62,932 nt of DNA from Hyphococcus sp. (GCA_021604585.1 BQJG01000009.1:1-62932), one strand, 5' to 3'. Numbered from the stretch's first letter, positions 50,437 to 60,187 are shown. Numbers and translations are program-made. The notes: generated by a model not told the origin, from the sequence alone.

Positions 50437-50453
50437 GGAAATGGTGAACCCCA

Positions 50454-50510
50454 CATATAAGGATAACTTTATATGCAGGGGCTATAGCGAAACCGTCCCC
50501 CGCTGTCCAA
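50454..50510 (-). promoter_or_regulatory. metK promoter with downstream palindrome
   Basis: On the minus strand TTGGAC (50510-50505), 18 bases, TATAGC (50486-50481), then CATATAA (50475-50469), eight bases, TTATATG (50460-50454). CCCC just upstream and GGGG just downstream extend the possible RNA stem. It could be an operator for the neighbouring XRE protein or a leader hairpin. Confidence 0.5.
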
Positions 50511-50557
50511 TCGAAATCTCTGTGCCGTTTTCGGACTTGAAACCGCGAAAATTCCCC

Positions 50558-51013
50558 TCAGGGGCTTTCGTTCTCAGCGATGGATTTAACCAGATCAAGC
50601 ACCCGTTTCTTGACCTCTGAATCCTTGATCGCCGCAAAATAACGGCAAAGCTGCACGCCTTCCGCGGAGTTGACCAGATCCAGAACATCGTCGCGCTCAC
50701 CCGATTCCGCAAAGCCCGAAGCGCCGCCCCAGCCGCTGTCGCCAAGGTCGTCGTAGAAAAACTGCACCGGCACCTCGAGCAGTTGTGACATCTCGAAAAT
50801 ACGGCTGGCGCCAATCCGGTTGACGCCTTTCTCGTATTTCTGGATCTGCTGAAAGGTAAGGCCCAGCGCCTTGCCCAGCGATTCCTGACTGAGACCAAGG
50901 ATCATCCGGCGCAACTTGATCCGGGATCCAACATGAACATCAATAGGATGAGGACCATCGCGTTTTTCCGCCACAGCCTCTAGCCTTTTCACCGCTTTCT
51001 GCGGTCTCGCCAT
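50558..51013 (-). CDS. XRE-family regulator, PhrR/PraR-like
   Basis: A 151-aa Cro/C1-type regulator. The HTH (about 27-85) has IDVHVGSRIKLRRMILGLSQ and GLTFQQIQKYEKG, the pattern of the alphaproteobacterial PhrR/PraR group, which from memory is linked to lnt (actA) in rhizobia and to quorum sensing and attachment. The C-terminal half (about 105-150) is a short helical region. It lies between lnt and metK on the same strand. The palindrome before metK is a candidate target. Confidence 0.85.
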   Translation of the reverse strand: MARPQKAVKRLEAVAEKRDGPHPIDVHVGSRIKLRRMILGLSQESLGKALGLTFQQIQKYEKGVNRIGASRIFEMSQLLEVPVQFFYDDLGDSGWGGASGFAESGERDDVLDLVNSAEGVQLCRYFAAIKDSEVKKRVLDLVKSIAENESP

Positions 51014-51108
51014 GGCGCACCCCCATGCGTCTACCAGCGGACGTTCTGTCCCGCTGCTCTACTGTATGAATTATAGTCGAGTGACGCGCGGCGCGCAAAG
51101 GTTGCGGG

Positions 51109-52737
51109 TTATCCCGGCCTTCGCGCAACCAGAAGTGGCCCCATAGACCTCAGAACCGGCCAAAGACATGCAAGCGCCATGAGCCAGAAAAGCCAGTCGC
51201 CGACGCGGCTATAGAGCGTCCGCGGCAGGGCTGGCGGCAGCGGCGCATCAATTTTTCCGGCTTGATAGAGCGGAATTCTCGCCAGTATCCGCCCCTTGCC
51301 ATCGATCAGCGCTGAAACGCCGGTATTGGCCGAGCGCGCCATCGGCAATCCGGCCTCAACAGCGCGCAGCCGCGCCATATCGAGATGCTGCCGGGGCCCG
51401 GACGTGTCGCCATACCACGCGTCATTCGTGACCGTGACCAGCCAATCGGGCCGATCGCCTTTTGGATAGGACGCATTCGGGAAAATCGCCTCGTAACAAA
51501 TCATCGGCGCGAAGGATGACCCCCCCGCCCGAAGCACGGCAGGCCCTGCACCGAACGAAAATCCGTCATCACCGTAAGGCGTCAGCTGCGCCAGCCCGAT
51601 TTTTTCAAGCAGCATGTAAAACGGCAAATATTCGCCAAACGGCACCAGATGATGTTTGTCGTAATGAGCGGTGACTCTACGCCCAATCGGCCTGTCTTCA
51701 ACGATCGCGATTGAGTTGTACCAGCGCTCCGCGCCAGCTTCATCGCGCTCCCGCCGCACCGTGCCGGCGATCAACACAGAGTTTTCCGGTAAGTCGCGAT
51801 GGAGTTCTTCAAGAGCGCTATGGGCTTCCTCCAGCAAAGGCGCGCCGTTTTCCGGCCAGATCACAAAGAGCTGCACGCCAGGAGGCACGGCGCCTCGCGA
51901 GTGCTGCATCTGGCGTTCAAAGTTTTTCGCCCACAGCTCCCACTGGATTTTCTCTTTCTGAGGAATGTTGGGCTGGACAATGCGCACCATGTTGCGCGCA
52001 TCCGATAACGGTTCGGGTAGCGACAAGCGGAGAGCGCCAAGAGAGATCAAAGCCAACGCACCGCCAGCCAACACGGCGATGCCGGCGAGCGAGTGCGTCT
52101 TGCAGCCGCGAGACAATCCTGCCGCCGGCGCCGCGCTTAGGAAAATGACCGCCAAACTTAATCCGTACGCCCCATACCAGGCGGCGGTTTGCGCGCCGAT
52201 TGCGCTGCCCGCCAGCGCTTGCCCGGTCAAATTCCACGGCAAGCCGGTCAGAATATGACCGCGCACATATTCGATGATCGCAAAAACAGCTGCAAAAACG
52301 AAGATTCGCGTCCAGCCTGCGCCGCGAAACATCGCACAGATCGCCGCCGCCGCACCGATGAATAGCCCTAGAAACGCCGGCATCCCCATCACGGCAAAGG
52401 GCGCCATCCAGGCGAACTGGTCGGCCTGCACAAAAAACGAAAACGCCATCCAGTAAATGCCAGCGAGAAAATATCCGAAACCGAAAAACCAGCCGGCGGC
52501 AAACGCGCTGCGCAGGGGTTTTGCGTGGGCCTTTGCGCCATCGATCAGCAACACCAATGTCGTCAACCCCACCGCCAGGAGCGGTAGCGCGTAAATGGGC
52601 GCCATTGCCAGTGCTGCGGCGAAGCCCGCCAGACAAGATGTCAGCCAGCGCCGCCAGCCAACCGCCGATGTAATCCAATCAGCCGACCTGTTCAAAAAAC
52701 TTGCCAGCGTTGCGAGCGCAGGCGCGAAAAATCCCAT
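51109..52737 (-). CDS. lnt: Apolipoprotein N-acyltransferase Lnt
   Basis: A 542-aa inner-membrane enzyme that adds the third acyl chain to lipoproteins, fitting the many lipoproteins in this window. About six N-terminal membrane helices are followed by a nitrilase-like periplasmic domain (about 230-500). The catalytic triad is Glu in IWPENGAP, Lys in HYDKHHLVPFGEYLP and Cys in PMICYEAIFP. ATG 52737 is chosen; it lies eight bases after the corC stop with GGAG upstream. Confidence 0.93.
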   Translation of the reverse strand: MGFFAPALATLASFLNRSADWITSAVGWRRWLTSCLAGFAAALAMAPIYALPLLAVGLTTLVLLIDGAKAHAKPLRSAFAAGWFFGFGYFLAGIYWMAFSFFVQADQFAWMAPFAVMGMPAFLGLFIGAAAAICAMFRGAGWTRIFVFAAVFAIIEYVRGHILTGLPWNLTGQALAGSAIGAQTAAWYGAYGLSLAVIFLSAAPAAGLSRGCKTHSLAGIAVLAGGALALISLGALRLSLPEPLSDARNMVRIVQPNIPQKEKIQWELWAKNFERQMQHSRGAVPPGVQLFVIWPENGAPLLEEAHSALEELHRDLPENSVLIAGTVRRERDEAGAERWYNSIAIVEDRPIGRRVTAHYDKHHLVPFGEYLPFYMLLEKIGLAQLTPYGDDGFSFGAGPAVLRAGGSSFAPMICYEAIFPNASYPKGDRPDWLVTVTNDAWYGDTSGPRQHLDMARLRAVEAGLPMARSANTGVSALIDGKGRILARIPLYQAGKIDAPLPPALPRTLYSRVGDWLFWLMALACLWPVLRSMGPLLVARRPG

Positions 52738-52744
52738 GCCGGGC

Positions 52745-53641
52745 TTACTCCGCCGCCTTGCCAACCGGGCGCGCCGCGGATGGCCGAATACGCAGTTTAC
52801 GAACCTTGCGGGCGTCGCCTTCGGTCACTTCAAAATCAAAGCCGTTTGGCGCAACCAACACTTCGCCCCGCTGCGGAACCCGGCCCGCCAGCGAAACAGC
52901 AAAACCTCCCACCGTATCGATTTCATCATCGTCGGAATCGAGCTGCAAACCGGTCTCTTCAGCAAAGTCGGCAAGCTCAACGCGCGCATCCACCTCCCAG
53001 CCGCCGCCGGCAATAGGCGCGATCACCGAGGTTTCCTCATCGTCATGCTCGTCATTGATTTCACCGACGATTTCTTCGATCAAATCCTCAATCGTCACGA
53101 GCCCGTCCGTCCCGCCATATTCATCGATGACCAGCGCCATGTGAATGCGCGACACCTGCATCCGCAACAACAGATCCGTTACGCGCATGGAAGGCGGCAC
53201 GTAAAGAATATCGCGATGCAACGCTTTTAGAATCGGACCGGAGGCCGGTAAGGGTTTGGCGTCGTCGGCGATCAGTCCAATGACGTCTTTGATGTGAACC
53301 ATGCCGACCGGGTCGTCGAGATCGCCCCGATAGACCGGCATACGCGAATGCCCGGCTTCAGAAAATAAGCGTATTAGCTCCTGCAGCGGCGTATCGATAT
53401 CGACAGCGGAGATATCGGCGCGCGGCGCCATGACATCGACAACTTTTTTCTCGTCGAAGGCGACCACCCGTTCGATCATTTCGCGCCGCGCTTTATCCAG
53501 CGTGCGCGTCGCCTGACCGCCTCCATTTTCAAGAGCGGCGGCGATGTCTTCCGCTCGCCCAGGTTTGCCAATCATGGTGCGCAGCCGCGCCATGATACTG
53601 TCGCCAAAACCGCTATCGTCTCCGCTTTCTTCGCCGTTCAT
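52745..53641 (-). CDS. corC: CorC/HlyC-type CBS-domain protein
   Basis: A 298-aa cytoplasmic protein with two CBS domains (about 65-185, starting VMAPRADISAVD) and a C-terminal CorC/HlyC domain (about 200-290). It lacks the DUF21 membrane part. Proteins of this group are linked to magnesium/cobalt handling; in alphaproteobacteria it is always between ybeY and lnt. It follows ybeY by 28 bases. Confidence 0.88.
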   Translation of the reverse strand: MNGEESGDDSGFGDSIMARLRTMIGKPGRAEDIAAALENGGGQATRTLDKARREMIERVVAFDEKKVVDVMAPRADISAVDIDTPLQELIRLFSEAGHSRMPVYRGDLDDPVGMVHIKDVIGLIADDAKPLPASGPILKALHRDILYVPPSMRVTDLLLRMQVSRIHMALVIDEYGGTDGLVTIEDLIEEIVGEINDEHDDEETSVIAPIAGGGWEVDARVELADFAEETGLQLDSDDDEIDTVGGFAVSLAGRVPQRGEVLVAPNGFDFEVTEGDARKVRKLRIRPSAARPVGKAAE

Positions 53642-53668
53642 CGTTCAAACTCGTTCATTCTCAGCCAT

Positions 53669-54124
53669 TCAATCTTCGCCTTCTGGGTCATATGGATCCG
53701 CTATGCCCATCGAGCGAAGAATTTCCGTTTCGCGCCGCTCCATGACGGCGGCGTCATCATCGGTCTCGTGATCATACCCGATCAGATGCAGCATGCCATG
53801 GATAATGAGATGGGCCGCATGGTCGCGCAATGCCAGCCCCTTTTCGGCCGCTTCGCGCAAACAGGTCTCACGGGCAAGCGCGATGTCGCCAAGGAAGCCG
53901 TCGATCTCGCCCGAAGGGAACGACAAGACGTTGGTCGGCTTGTCCCGTCCCCTAAAGCGCTGATTGAGATCACGGATGGTTTCATCGTCGCAAAGCAGCA
54001 GCGCGATTTCCCGCTCAAGCCCCGCCTCGCCGGCAGCGGCGGCTTTCTGACAGGCGGCCGCCAACGCCTCAATATCAGGCAAGGCTGTATTCCAGCCCCC
54101 ATCCTCGATCACGGCTTCGATCAT
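53669..54124 (-). CDS. ybeY: Endoribonuclease YbeY
   Basis: A 151-aa single-strand endoribonuclease for 16S rRNA 3'-end processing and ribosome quality control. The zinc ligands His109, His113 and His119 are in HGMLHLIGYDH. NVLSFPSGE is conserved. Its ATG overlaps the phoH stop by four bases. Confidence 0.95.
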   Translation of the reverse strand: MIEAVIEDGGWNTALPDIEALAAACQKAAAAGEAGLEREIALLLCDDETIRDLNQRFRGRDKPTNVLSFPSGEIDGFLGDIALARETCLREAAEKGLALRDHAAHLIIHGMLHLIGYDHETDDDAAVMERRETEILRSMGIADPYDPEGED

Positions 54125-55083
54125 TTGCGGGCGCTGCGCTTTTCGTAAGCTTCGATGATCCGCGCGACCATCGGATGACGAACCACGTCCGAGGCCTCGA
54201 ACCGGACTTCGGCGATGCCTTTGACCCCGGCAAGCACGCCAAGCGCATCAGCCAAGCCCGAAACGTCGCCCGCCGGCAGATCGGTCTGGGTGGGGTCGCC
54301 GGTAACCGCCATATGCGCGCCCTCGCCAAGCCGGGTGAGAAACATTTTCATTTGCGCCGGCGTGGCGTTCTGCGCCTCGTCCAGAATAACCGCAGCGCGC
54401 GCCAGCGTCCGGCCGCGCATAAAGGCGATGGGCGCGATTTCGATATCGCCCGCCGCAATGCGCCGCTCCACATAGTCCGCATGCATCATATCATGCAGCG
54501 CATCATAGAGCGGCCGCAGAAACGGATCGACCTTCTCTTTCATGTCGCCCGGTAAAAAGCCGATGCGTTCGCCCGCTTCCAGCGCCGGGCGTGACAAAAT
54601 AATCCGCTCCACCTGACCCGACAGCAGCAAGCTGACCGCATGCGCCACCGCGAGATAGGTCTTGCCGGTGCCTGCCGGACCAACGCCAAAGGTTAGATCG
54701 TTGCTGGCCAGCGCGCGCAGGTAAGCCGCCTGGTTAGGGGTTCTGGCGCTGATCAGCCGTTTCGGCGTCTTGATGCCAGGACTAAGAGTTTGCACTTCGG
54801 CCGGCGTTTCAGAAAGCTTCGCGGCGGCGCGAACATCACCAACGCCAAGCGTCTCGCCGCGCGCAAGTTTCGCGTAAAGTGATGTCAACGCCCCAATGGC
54901 GCGTGCGCGCGCGCTTTCAGCGCCGGTCACCGCAAAACGGTTTCCACGCGGATTAATCCTGACGTCGAGAGCTTCTTCGAGAATGGAAAGGTGGGCGTCA
55001 TGTTCGCCGGAGAGCGAGGCGACCAGACGATTGTCGTCAAAGTCGATATGATCGATCTCATTGGTGGGTTTGTTTTCGCTCAA
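54121..55083 (-). CDS. phoH: PhoH-like ATPase (PhoL/YbeZ type)
   Basis: A 320-aa RNA-helicase-like ATPase. An N-terminal KH-like region (about 20-80) precedes Walker A GPAGTGKTYLA (about 135-145) and Walker B VILDEAQNAT. It usually works with YbeY in rRNA metabolism. The start is TTG 55083, whose TTGA overlaps the miaB stop TGA, so the two genes are translationally coupled. Confidence 0.92.
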   Translation of the reverse strand: MSENKPTNEIDHIDFDDNRLVASLSGEHDAHLSILEEALDVRINPRGNRFAVTGAESARARAIGALTSLYAKLARGETLGVGDVRAAAKLSETPAEVQTLSPGIKTPKRLISARTPNQAAYLRALASNDLTFGVGPAGTGKTYLAVAHAVSLLLSGQVERIILSRPALEAGERIGFLPGDMKEKVDPFLRPLYDALHDMMHADYVERRIAAGDIEIAPIAFMRGRTLARAAVILDEAQNATPAQMKMFLTRLGEGAHMAVTGDPTQTDLPAGDVSGLADALGVLAGVKGIAEVRFEASDVVRHPMVARIIEAYEKRSARK

Positions 55084-56468
55084 GCAGCGGCCTCATCTCG
55101 GGTTAACAGCGCGCCCGCAAGCGCATTCGGGGTCACGCCCTCAATCTTCACCTTTGCGATCTGACCCAGCATCGATTGTGGGGCGGAGACGTGAACGCTT
55201 TGCAAATATGGCGAGCGGCCGATGATTTGACCGTCCATCCGGCCCGTTTTTTCAAACAGAACCGGCAGAATCTCGCCAATCCGGGCGGAATTAAACGCTT
55301 GCCGCTGACGCTCGAGCAGCGCTTGGAGACGCGCCAGCCGGTCATCCTTTTCGTCTTCGGCGACTTGTTTTGGCATGGCGGCGCCCGGCGTGCCTGGGCG
55401 GCGAGAGTATTTGAAGGAATATGCCGACGCATATCCTATCGCCTCTACGAGGGCCAATGTCTCTTCAAAATCTTCATTCGTTTCGCTGGGGAAACCAACG
55501 ATAAAGTCGCCAGAAATCGCCAAATCGGGCCGCGCGGCGCGAATGCGCTCGATCAACCGCAAGTAGTGCTCGGCGGTATGGCCGCGATTCATCGCCTTTA
55601 AGATCTTGTCCGAACCGGCCTGCACCGGCAGGTGCAAATACGGCATCAATTTTTCTTCTTCGGCGAAAGCAGCGATCAATCCGTCATCCATGTCGCGCGG
55701 ATGCGATGTGGTGAACCGAATGCGTTCCAAACCGTCAATACGCGCCAAGTGCCGGCAGAGCTCGCCCAGCCCCCACGCCTCTTCGGAAACGCCTGCCGGC
55801 GGCGCGGAACGCCAAGCATTCACATTTTGCCCAAGCAGCGTGATTTCGCGCACCCCTTGCGAAGCGAGCGATCGCGCTTCTGCGACGATGGCGTCTACAT
55901 TGCGCGAAACCTCTTGCCCACGCGTATAGGGCACGACACAAAACGTGCAGAATTTGTCGCAGCCTTCCTGAATGGTCAGGAACGCTGTCGGCCCTTCAGC
56001 CTGCCGTTCCGCAAGGCGGTCAAACTTTTCTTCTACCGCAAAGTCCGTATCCAGAACATCGCCCTTGCCGCGCGCCGCGCGAGCGATAAGTTCCGGTAGG
56101 CGGTGATAGGCTTGCGGGCCGACCACCATATCGACGACGGGCGCCCGGCGTGTGATCTCCTCGCCTTCGGCCTGCGCAACACAGCCGGCGACAGCGATCT
56201 TCATTTCAGCGCCCGCGCCTTCGCGGGCGAATTTCAGCTTTTTCAGCCGGCCAAGGTCGGAATATACCTTTTCCGCTGCTTTTTCACGAATGTGGCAGGT
56301 GTTGAGGATGACCAGATCCGCAGCGTCTGGCGCGTCGGCGAGCGAGTAGCCAAGCGGCTTCAACAATCCGGCCATACGCTCAGAATCATAGACATTCATC
56401 TGGCACCCATAGGTGCGGATGAAGACGGATTTGCCCTGTTTTGGCCGAATATCGGTCATTATGCTCAT
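55080..56468 (-). CDS. miaB: tRNA-2-methylthio-N6-dimethylallyladenosine synthase MiaB
   Basis: A 462-aa radical-SAM methylthiotransferase acting on A37 of tRNAs. Cys22, Cys58 and Cys96 bind the auxiliary cluster, and Cys170, Cys174 and Cys177 (EGCDKFCTFC) the radical-SAM cluster. A C-terminal TRAM domain (about 385-455) is present. GAGG precedes ATG 56468. It heads the miaB-phoH-ybeY-corC-lnt run. Confidence 0.96.
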   Translation of the reverse strand: MSIMTDIRPKQGKSVFIRTYGCQMNVYDSERMAGLLKPLGYSLADAPDAADLVILNTCHIREKAAEKVYSDLGRLKKLKFAREGAGAEMKIAVAGCVAQAEGEEITRRAPVVDMVVGPQAYHRLPELIARAARGKGDVLDTDFAVEEKFDRLAERQAEGPTAFLTIQEGCDKFCTFCVVPYTRGQEVSRNVDAIVAEARSLASQGVREITLLGQNVNAWRSAPPAGVSEEAWGLGELCRHLARIDGLERIRFTTSHPRDMDDGLIAAFAEEEKLMPYLHLPVQAGSDKILKAMNRGHTAEHYLRLIERIRAARPDLAISGDFIVGFPSETNEDFEETLALVEAIGYASAYSFKYSRRPGTPGAAMPKQVAEDEKDDRLARLQALLERQRQAFNSARIGEILPVLFEKTGRMDGQIIGRSPYLQSVHVSAPQSMLGQIAKVKIEGVTPNALAGALLTRDEAAA

Positions 56469-56620
56469 TCAACCTCGCGAAGAGCGGTATTTAGGCGGCG
56501 CGGACAGAGGATGCAATCACGCCGCTCGCGCCCTCGTGAGAAAGTTTGGTTTGATCGCGCCGCCATTGCGCGGCAGATTAAGGCAAGGGAGAGAGCGCGT
56601 ATCGCTTTCTTGAGGGTGAG

Positions 56621-57367
56621 ATGAAGAACTGCCTTTTGTATTCGCGGCTGACGAGCGCCGCTGCTGCTGTCTCTGTCGCGCTGCCCGGGCTGGCGTGCGC
56701 TCAATCCCCCGCAACGGAGCCAGCAAAGGCGCATCCCGCCCTGGTTGAGCTGTTTTTGTCTCAAGCCTGCAATATGTGCCCGCCTGCAGCAGCCCTGTTT
56801 CCAGAAATCGCCGCTAGGGACGACGTTGTCGCCCTCGCCTGGCACATCGATTACTGGAACATGACGGATTCAGAGCATGGCCGGTGGAAAGACCCTTATT
56901 CTCAAGCCAGCTTCACCAAACGGCAAAAGCTCTACAACCTCAATATCCGCCACCGCAGCTCCATTTACACGCCGCAGATCGTGGTCAATGGCGTCTTGCA
57001 AACGGTCGGCGGCCATCGTGAAAAAATCAGAGTGCTGATTAATGAATCGAAACGAAGCGCCGCCTCGCTAACGGTATCTTATGATGAAGGTGAGTATAAT
57101 TTTTCACTGGGCGCTAACGCAAATGGCGGCAACGCCTATCTCATCACCTTCAAGCACACGGTAACAACCCGCATCACCGGCGGCGAAAACGCTGGCAAAG
57201 TCTTTGATGAGGTGAATGTGGTGACGGATATGCGGCCGCTCGGTTTGGTGCGCCGCACTGGCGCCGAACTTTCCGCCCCCGCCCCCGCCGCAGGCGAAGG
57301 CTGCGCGTTGATTGTGCAGGAGCCAAAGCAAAAGCGCATCGTCGCCGCCGCTTACTGCCAAGATTAG
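56621..57367 (+). CDS. DUF1223 secreted thioredoxin-like protein
   Basis: A 248-aa exported protein (signal peptide about 1-27) of the DUF1223 family with a thioredoxin-like fold and a CxxC at Cys50-Cys53 (SQACNMCPPA); AWHIDYWN and YTPQIVVNG are family blocks. It may be a periplasmic thiol redox protein. GAGGGTGAG precedes the ATG. It is divergent from miaB and convergent with pip. Confidence 0.88.
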   Translation: MKNCLLYSRLTSAAAAVSVALPGLACAQSPATEPAKAHPALVELFLSQACNMCPPAAALFPEIAARDDVVALAWHIDYWNMTDSEHGRWKDPYSQASFTKRQKLYNLNIRHRSSIYTPQIVVNGVLQTVGGHREKIRVLINESKRSAASLTVSYDEGEYNFSLGANANGGNAYLITFKHTVTTRITGGENAGKVFDEVNVVTDMRPLGLVRRTGAELSAPAPAAGEGCALIVQEPKQKRIVAAAYCQD

Positions 57368-58326
57368 CCCCCGGCGAATCGATCCGTCGCTTTCACTAAT
57401 TCGCTGATGATGCCCGGCTCACTGGCGGCGTGGCCGGCGTCGGCGATCAGCCGGAAGTCGGCTTCGGGCCAAGCTTGATGCAAATCCCATGCGGTTTTCA
57501 CCGGCGTGCAGACATCATAGCGGCCTTGCACGATCACCGCCGGAATATTCCGTACACGGTCCACGTTGGCGATCAGCTGATCGTCGCGCTCAAAAAATCC
57601 GCCATGCGTAAAATAGTGGCATTCGATCCGGGCGAAGGCGAGCGCGAACAGATCCGATGAAAAACTCTGCATCCGCTCTTCCGAGGGCAGCAGGCTGACC
57701 GTGCCGCCCTCCCACAGGCTCCACGCCTTGGCTGCGCGCAGCTGCTCTTCGCGATCCTCGCCTGTGAGGCGCTTGTAATAAGCGGCGATCATGTCACCGC
57801 GCTCCGCTGCAGGGATTGGCGCCAGATAGCCTTCCCACAGATCAGGGAACAGCCAGCTCGCCCCTTCTTGATAAAACCACAGCAATTCTTTGCGCCGGAG
57901 CGTGAAAATCCCTCGCAAGACCAGCTCCGTCACCGCGTCCGGGTGAGCCTCGGCATAGGCCAGCGCTAGCGTCGAACCCCAGGAGCCGCCAAACACCTGC
58001 CAGCGCTCAATGCCTAAATGCCGCCGCAATCGCTCCATATCATCAACCAGCGCCCAAGTGGTGTTGTCGGTCAGTTCCGCATGGGGCTTCGACTTGCCGC
58101 AGCCGCGCTGATCGAAAAGGATGATGCGATAGCGCTCGGGATCGAAATAACGGCGCATGGACGGCGTCGAGCCGCCGCCGGGGCCGCCATGACAAACGAC
58201 GACAGGCTTGCCGTCCGGCGCACCGGAGACTTCATAGTAAATCTCGTGAACATCGCTGACCCGGAGCATTCCGGCGTCAAAGGGCTCTAAAGGCGGATAT
58301 AAAGTGCTTAGTTCGGTCATTTCCAT
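57364..58326 (-). CDS. pip: Proline iminopeptidase
   Basis: A 320-aa cytoplasmic alpha/beta-hydrolase of peptidase family S33 that removes N-terminal proline. The nucleophile is Ser115 (FGGSWGSTLAL); the acid is in GRYDVCTP and the base in DAGHAASEPG. HGGPGGG and DQRGCGKS at the front are typical. The stop overlaps that of the DUF1223 gene. ATG 58326 is used, with ATG 58320 as alternative. Confidence 0.93.
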   Translation of the reverse strand: MEMTELSTLYPPLEPFDAGMLRVSDVHEIYYEVSGAPDGKPVVVCHGGPGGGSTPSMRRYFDPERYRIILFDQRGCGKSKPHAELTDNTTWALVDDMERLRRHLGIERWQVFGGSWGSTLALAYAEAHPDAVTELVLRGIFTLRRKELLWFYQEGASWLFPDLWEGYLAPIPAAERGDMIAAYYKRLTGEDREEQLRAAKAWSLWEGGTVSLLPSEERMQSFSSDLFALAFARIECHYFTHGGFFERDDQLIANVDRVRNIPAVIVQGRYDVCTPVKTAWDLHQAWPEADFRLIADAGHAASEPGIISELVKATDRFAGG

Positions 58327-58403
58327 GCTGACAATGCTGATTCAATCGGTTAGCGTTTAGTGGGGAGAGACATGGGTAACAAGTCTTTCTGTGGAGTCGG
58401 GGT

Positions 58404-59057
58404 TTGGTAAAACAGGGTGTGAAGGCTGTTGGCGCGTTCGCCGCAGCGATGATGTTTGTATGCGGCGGCTGCGCCGTAAACCCGCTAACATCGCAATCAA
58501 CCGCAAAACATAGCGCTGTCGCCGAACGCGACATCCTCGCGGATGCGGCTTCGGCTGTAGAGGCGGCGCCTTGGCCAAAGCCGGAATCAGTATCGCTGGT
58601 GTCCAGGATCACCGGCGCAGCGCCGGAAGATCGCATCAGCCGCAGCGACGCTGTCGCCCAATATGTGAGCGACCTTCAGCCGCTTGGCGATCGATTTTCA
58701 CGCCTGGCCGCCGATGCGCACGCCAATCTGAGCGCCGCCGACCGGTTGCTGCGCGCCGCTGATTACGCCCTTGCGGCCCCGCGCGTGACAAATAATGACG
58801 TCGCCATGCTCGAAGCCGCCATTCAGGCGCTACGCGAAAATCGCCAGATCTATGTGAGCGCCGCTGACAAAATCAAAGATTCCGGCGAGAGCGTGGACAA
58901 TGAGCAGCTTCAGGCGATCCGCGCAGATTATGCGATCGCCATCCGCGAGATCGGCCAATCAGCGGACGCCCTGGCCGAACGCATCGATCATGACCGGTCG
59001 GAAAATTACGCCGCGCCGGCTAAACCGCGCGCGCGCCGCAATTTCTCAGGCGTTTAA
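58404..59057 (+). CDS. Small lipoprotein of unknown function
   Basis: A 217-aa protein with lipobox CGGC (about residue 23) and a helical, Ala-rich mature part (coiled-coil-like at about 80-185). No family is recognised. The start is a TTG at 58404 with GGAG eight bases upstream; a GTG at 58419 is an alternative that also keeps the signal peptide. It is convergent with the diiron-protein gene. Confidence 0.6.
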   Translation: MVKQGVKAVGAFAAAMMFVCGGCAVNPLTSQSTAKHSAVAERDILADAASAVEAAPWPKPESVSLVSRITGAAPEDRISRSDAVAQYVSDLQPLGDRFSRLAADAHANLSAADRLLRAADYALAAPRVTNNDVAMLEAAIQALRENRQIYVSAADKIKDSGESVDNEQLQAIRADYAIAIREIGQSADALAERIDHDRSENYAAPAKPRARRNFSGV

Positions 59058-59077
59058 TTCATAAACCTTGAGGTGAA

Positions 59078-60187
59078 TTATTCGGCCGCCGCGACGCCCG
59101 ACGCGCCAAGCGCGGCGACGTCTTCCACATATTTCTGACGGTTGCGCTTATTCATCTCGTCGAATTCTTCGGCGCGCGCTTCATCGTTCTTCGACAGTTC
59201 GCTGTAATCGACATCAGCAAAACCAAGCACGCCCATATCAGAATAGGCGTCCTGAATTTTGGTTGACCACAATCCAATATCGCGAACAATTGGCACGATG
59301 CGCTGGAACAGCATGGTGCGGAACATCTTCTGATAGCCGGACTGGTTCTGCGCCTCGACGATTTCATCGACCGGCAGACCAAGCGATTGGTAGAGTTCAC
59401 GCGCCTCAAACCGGTCACGCATGTGATAACACGCCTCGACCAGAAATTCTTCGCGTTCATCGCGTTCGGCTTGCGTCAGCTGCGGATAGTATTCTTTCAG
59501 CGTCAGGCGGCCAAAGGCGACGTGACGGGATTCATCTTCCATCACATAGGCGTTGACCTGTTGCGCCAGCGGGTTTTGCGAGATTTCCCGGATGTTATTG
59601 AACGCGGCCAGCGCCAGCCCTTCGATGACAACCTGCATCGCAAGATAGGTCATGTCCCATCGCGAGTCGCGCAGGGCCTGATCGACCAGCACCTGCAAGG
59701 GATGCGTCATGGGATAAGCGACGCCGAAATTGTGGAGCAGTTTTTTATACGCCTCCACGTGGCGGGCCTCGTCCATCACTTGCGTTGACGCGTAAAACTT
59801 GGCGTCGAGATCGGGAACCTGCTGAACGATTTTCGCCGCACAGATCAGCGCCGCCTGTTCGCCCTGCATAAATTGCGATGTTGTCCAGGCCTGCATGTGG
59901 CGGCGCAGCTCCGCCTGTTCTTTGCGATTCATTTTTGCCCAGATCGGCGTATGCGCGAGACCGCCCATCTCGTCAGGGATCTGCATCGGGTTTTCGTCGT
60001 CGAGCTCAAGCGACCAGTCGATGCGGTTGAGCGCATCCCACTGCATGTCCTTGCCCTTCTGGTAGAGGTGCATCATCTGCTTGCGGCCGTCGTCATATTC
60101 CCAATCGAACGACGCTTCAAAACCTTGCGGCACGGTCCAGACCGGATCGATGTCGGGGATGGGATAGAGATCACGTAACGACGCCAT
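59078..60187 (-). CDS. Ferritin-like diiron protein (oxygenase/reductase-like)
   Basis: A 369-aa cytoplasmic protein with a four-helix diiron core: Glu in GEQAALICAAK (about 108), ExxH in DEARHVEAY (about 139), Glu in EGLALAAF and ExxH in EDESRHVAF (about 226). This ligand set (four carboxylates, two His) fits diiron oxygenases of the AurF/R2-like kind, more than iron-storage ferritin. ATG 60187 has TGGAGGAAACC upstream. It is the first gene downstream of fur on the same strand, which may mean iron control, but no Fur box is evident in 60188-60350. Confidence 0.75.
   Translation of the reverse strand: MASLRDLYPIPDIDPVWTVPQGFEASFDWEYDDGRKQMMHLYQKGKDMQWDALNRIDWSLELDDENPMQIPDEMGGLAHTPIWAKMNRKEQAELRRHMQAWTTSQFMQGEQAALICAAKIVQQVPDLDAKFYASTQVMDEARHVEAYKKLLHNFGVAYPMTHPLQVLVDQALRDSRWDMTYLAMQVVIEGLALAAFNNIREISQNPLAQQVNAYVMEDESRHVAFGRLTLKEYYPQLTQAERDEREEFLVEACYHMRDRFEARELYQSLGLPVDEIVEAQNQSGYQKMFRTMLFQRIVPIVRDIGLWSTKIQDAYSDMGVLGFADVDYSELSKNDEARAEEFDEMNKRNRQKYVEDVAALGASGVAAAE

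Noticed and set aside
50437..50557. A known SAM riboswitch before metK
   Set aside because: The expected core elements of SAM-II or SAM/SAH types could not be recognised by eye; only the simple palindrome is supported.
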